64,000 nt of DNA. Origin: Paenibacillus sp. DMB5 (GTDB lineage Bacteria; Bacillota; Bacilli; Paenibacillales; Paenibacillaceae). The notes under the pieces were generated by a model. It had not been told where the DNA came from, ran no database searches, and saw nothing but the letters and a program-made list of their open reading frames with translations. The stretch is taken from contig NZ_LRAC01000120.1 of the NCBI RefSeq assembly GCF_001517085.1, positions 62,001-126,000 on the forward strand. The letters run 5' to 3'. How positions within the stretch are numbered: the stretch's first letter is position 1; each line of letters starts with the position of its first letter. A program made the translations under genes and the position numbers. This document shows, in pieces, positions 62,535-64,000 of this stretch.

Positions 62535-63515
62535 TTATTGGGCACCGACTACACGGTGCGGGATGTACAGCTCTTCAAGAAATTCTACCTCTTCCTCTGT
62601 CAGTCTAACGGATAGTGCTCCTACAGCATCTTCAAGCTGGGTTAGCTTGGTTGCTCCAATTATCGGAGCAGCTACCGTTTCCTTCTGCAGCAGCCAGGCA
62701 AGGGCGATATGAATACGCGGCACACCGCGCTTCTCTGCAAGTGAGGCTACCCGTTCAATGATCAGCCGGTCGGCCTCCGCAGTGGCATCGTATTTGGATT
62801 TCTGGATGTGATCGGTTTCTGAGCGCAGCGTCGTCTCGGACCAGTCACGGATCAGTCTTCCGGATGCCAGCGGACTGTATGGAGTAGTCGCGATTCTCTG
62901 GTCCTTGCACAGCGGCAGCATTTCACGTTCCTCTTCCCGGTAGATCAGATTCAAGTGATTCTGCATCGAAACGAACCGGGTCCAGCCATTCTTTTCTGCG
63001 GTATTCTGCGCCTTCTGAAATTGCCAGGCATACATTGCGGAAGCGCCGATATATCTGGCTTTCCCCGCCTTCACAATATCATGGAGTACCTCCATCGTTT
63101 CCTCAATCGGCGTGTCGTAATCCCAGCGGTGGATGATGTAAAGATCGACATAGTCGGTTCCCAGCCGCTTCAGGCTTTTGTCCATTTCACTCAATATAGC
63201 TTTCCGGGACAAGCCCCCTCCGTTTGGACCCTTGTGCATGCGTCCCCAGACCTTGGTAGCCAGTACGATTTCATCCCGGTCTGCATAATCCTTGAGAGCC
63301 CGTCCGGTGAACTCCTCACTGGTGCCATTCGCATAAATGTTGGCTGTATCAAAAAAGTTAATGCCCAGCTCAAGCGCACGCTTGATCATTTCCCGGCTGC
63401 GCTCCTCATTAAGCACCCACTGGTGCCAGTCCGGCAGCGCCTCTCCGAAGCTCATACAGCCCAGACAAATCCGCGAGACATCCATTCCGGTATTGCCGAA
63501 TTTAACATATTCCAC
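62535..63515 (-). CDS. Aldo/keto reductase (YhdN/IolS-like)
   Basis: 326 residues from GTG 63515, chosen because GGAGG lies 8 bp upstream; ATG 63530 has no site and overlaps it. Catalytic tetrad: Asp and Tyr in NFFDTANIYANGTSEE (near 50-60), Lys in LATKVWG (near 87) and His in LYIIHRWD (near 128). NADPH motif PIIGATKLTQLEDAV near 290. It reduces aldehydes or ketones, cytosolic. 13 bp upstream of the interrupted AKR, same operon; divergent from an AraC gene. Confidence 0.88.
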   Translation of the reverse strand: MEYVKFGNTGMDVSRICLGCMSFGEALPDWHQWVLNEERSREMIKRALELGINFFDTANIYANGTSEEFTGRALKDYADRDEIVLATKVWGRMHKGPNGGGLSRKAILSEMDKSLKRLGTDYVDLYIIHRWDYDTPIEETMEVLHDIVKAGKARYIGASAMYAWQFQKAQNTAEKNGWTRFVSMQNHLNLIYREEEREMLPLCKDQRIATTPYSPLASGRLIRDWSETTLRSETDHIQKSKYDATAEADRLIIERVASLAEKRGVPRIHIALAWLLQKETVAAPIIGATKLTQLEDAVGALSVRLTEEEVEFLEELYIPHRVVGAQ

Positions 63516-63691
63516 TGTGTAATCCTCCATTTCTGTTAGCGCAGGATTCTTGCTCCTCTCTCTTATTATGCCCTTGTACCAGCGAATAGCGTTATCCTGA
63601 TCATGCTGAATGCTTGCCTATTTCTGTCACGGAGATTACTATAAGAATTCGTAGGGGTTATAATCGAGTAAAAATATCCGGGGGAATGGTT

Positions 63692-64000
63692 ATGTCAGAA
63701 GTCAGTATCAAGCAGCAGCAAGAGCTGAGCGCGCTCATTCAGCAATTCACGCCCAATAACGGAGTATTTGAAACGGCAATTCCCCATTTATTTGTCATCC
63801 GCTATTCGAAAGTATCCGAACCGGCTTACAGGGTGTACAAGCCTTCCTTTTGTGTCATTGCCCAAGGCGAAAAAGAGGTTTTTCTTGCGCAGGAACGCTT
63901 TGAATACGGGGCGGCTGACTACCTCGTGGCTTCGATGAATCTGCCTGTGGTCGGTCAGATCATCAGAGCTTCGGAGGAGCAGCCCTATCTGAGCATTAAA
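63692..64000 (+). CDS. AraC family regulator, N-terminal part (cut by window end)
   Basis: 103 codons are visible from ATG 63692 (GGGGGAA upstream), open to the last base. The sequence (ETAIPHLFVIRYSKVSEP, KPSFCVIAQGEKEVFL, YGAADYLVASMNLPVVGQI) is the AraC N-terminal ligand domain found in YqhC-like regulators, which in E. coli activate the aldehyde reductases yqhD-dkgA. Its divergent position to two aldo/keto reductases fits that role. The HTH lies beyond the window. Confidence 0.85.
   Translation, partial: MSEVSIKQQQELSALIQQFTPNNGVFETAIPHLFVIRYSKVSEPAYRVYKPSFCVIAQGEKEVFLAQERFEYGAADYLVASMNLPVVGQIIRASEEQPYLSIK

Noticed and set aside
1..64000. tRNA, rRNA, CRISPR arrays, insertion sequences, prophage genes
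   Set aside because: None seen when reading both strands; repeats found are operators or terminators.

Overview
The window reads as chromosomal DNA of an endospore-forming Gram-positive bacterium, most likely Paenibacillus or a close relative (inference). Supporting signs are GerAC/GerAB spore-germination genes, strong AGGAGG-type ribosome binding sites with several TTG and GTG starts, an LplABC-type sugar importer without its own ATPase, an Mrp antiporter operon, and many carbohydrate-active enzymes paired with one-component regulators. I see no rRNA, tRNA, prophage, insertion sequence or CRISPR array.

Layout. 1-3106: end of a germinant-receptor operon (gerC, gerB) and a FAD oxidoreductase. 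3139-5986: an MFS exporter behind an ermC-like leader peptide and attenuator, convergent with an erythromycin-esterase-family gene. 6148-12634: a four-gene operon (membrane-anchored glycosidase-like protein, HPt-REC-GGDEF-REC protein with a dead GGDEF site, HEAT-repeat membrane protein, processive GT2 glycosyltransferase) that looks like a polysaccharide-producing system under c-di-GMP or phosphorelay control. 12680-19480: usp-mrpABCDEFG operon (A and B fused) ending in a small PH-like gene. 19617-28345: small regulator/enzyme pairs (TetR/hydrolase, HxlR/DsbA-like, MerR/nitroreductase), a methyltransferase, and deoD under an adenine-type purine riboswitch. 28547-38615: an amino-sugar or beta-glycoside catabolic operon (AraC, ABC importer, BadF-type kinase, GH4, two NagZ-like GH3). 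38845-42006: a TetR-controlled ABC exporter. 42168-49324: adhA/adhR pair, rifamycin phosphotransferase rph, an MDR oxidoreductase, and a YobU/YobV-like pair. 49435-55833: a 2132-residue secreted pectinase with one PL11 lyase and two CE12 esterase modules. 56206-64000: DUF554, a MerR regulator, a 48-residue membrane protein behind a sigma-B-like promoter, a GH13 alpha-glucosidase, a transglutaminase-like protein with an AraC regulator, two aldo/keto reductases (one cut by an in-frame amber codon), and a truncated AraC gene.

How the genes work together. Much of the window is sense-and-respond chemistry: regulators sit beside the enzyme or pump they control, often with readable operators (19-bp-spacer MerR promoters at 27599 and 43308, paired TetR boxes at 42033/42069, a 28-bp palindrome at 20414, three dyads at 23877-23964). 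The other theme is plant and cell-wall polysaccharides: rhamnogalacturonan, amino sugars, alpha-glucans and a self-made exopolysaccharide. The strongest candidates for undescribed biology are the attenuator at 3196-3331 and the operon at 6148-12634.
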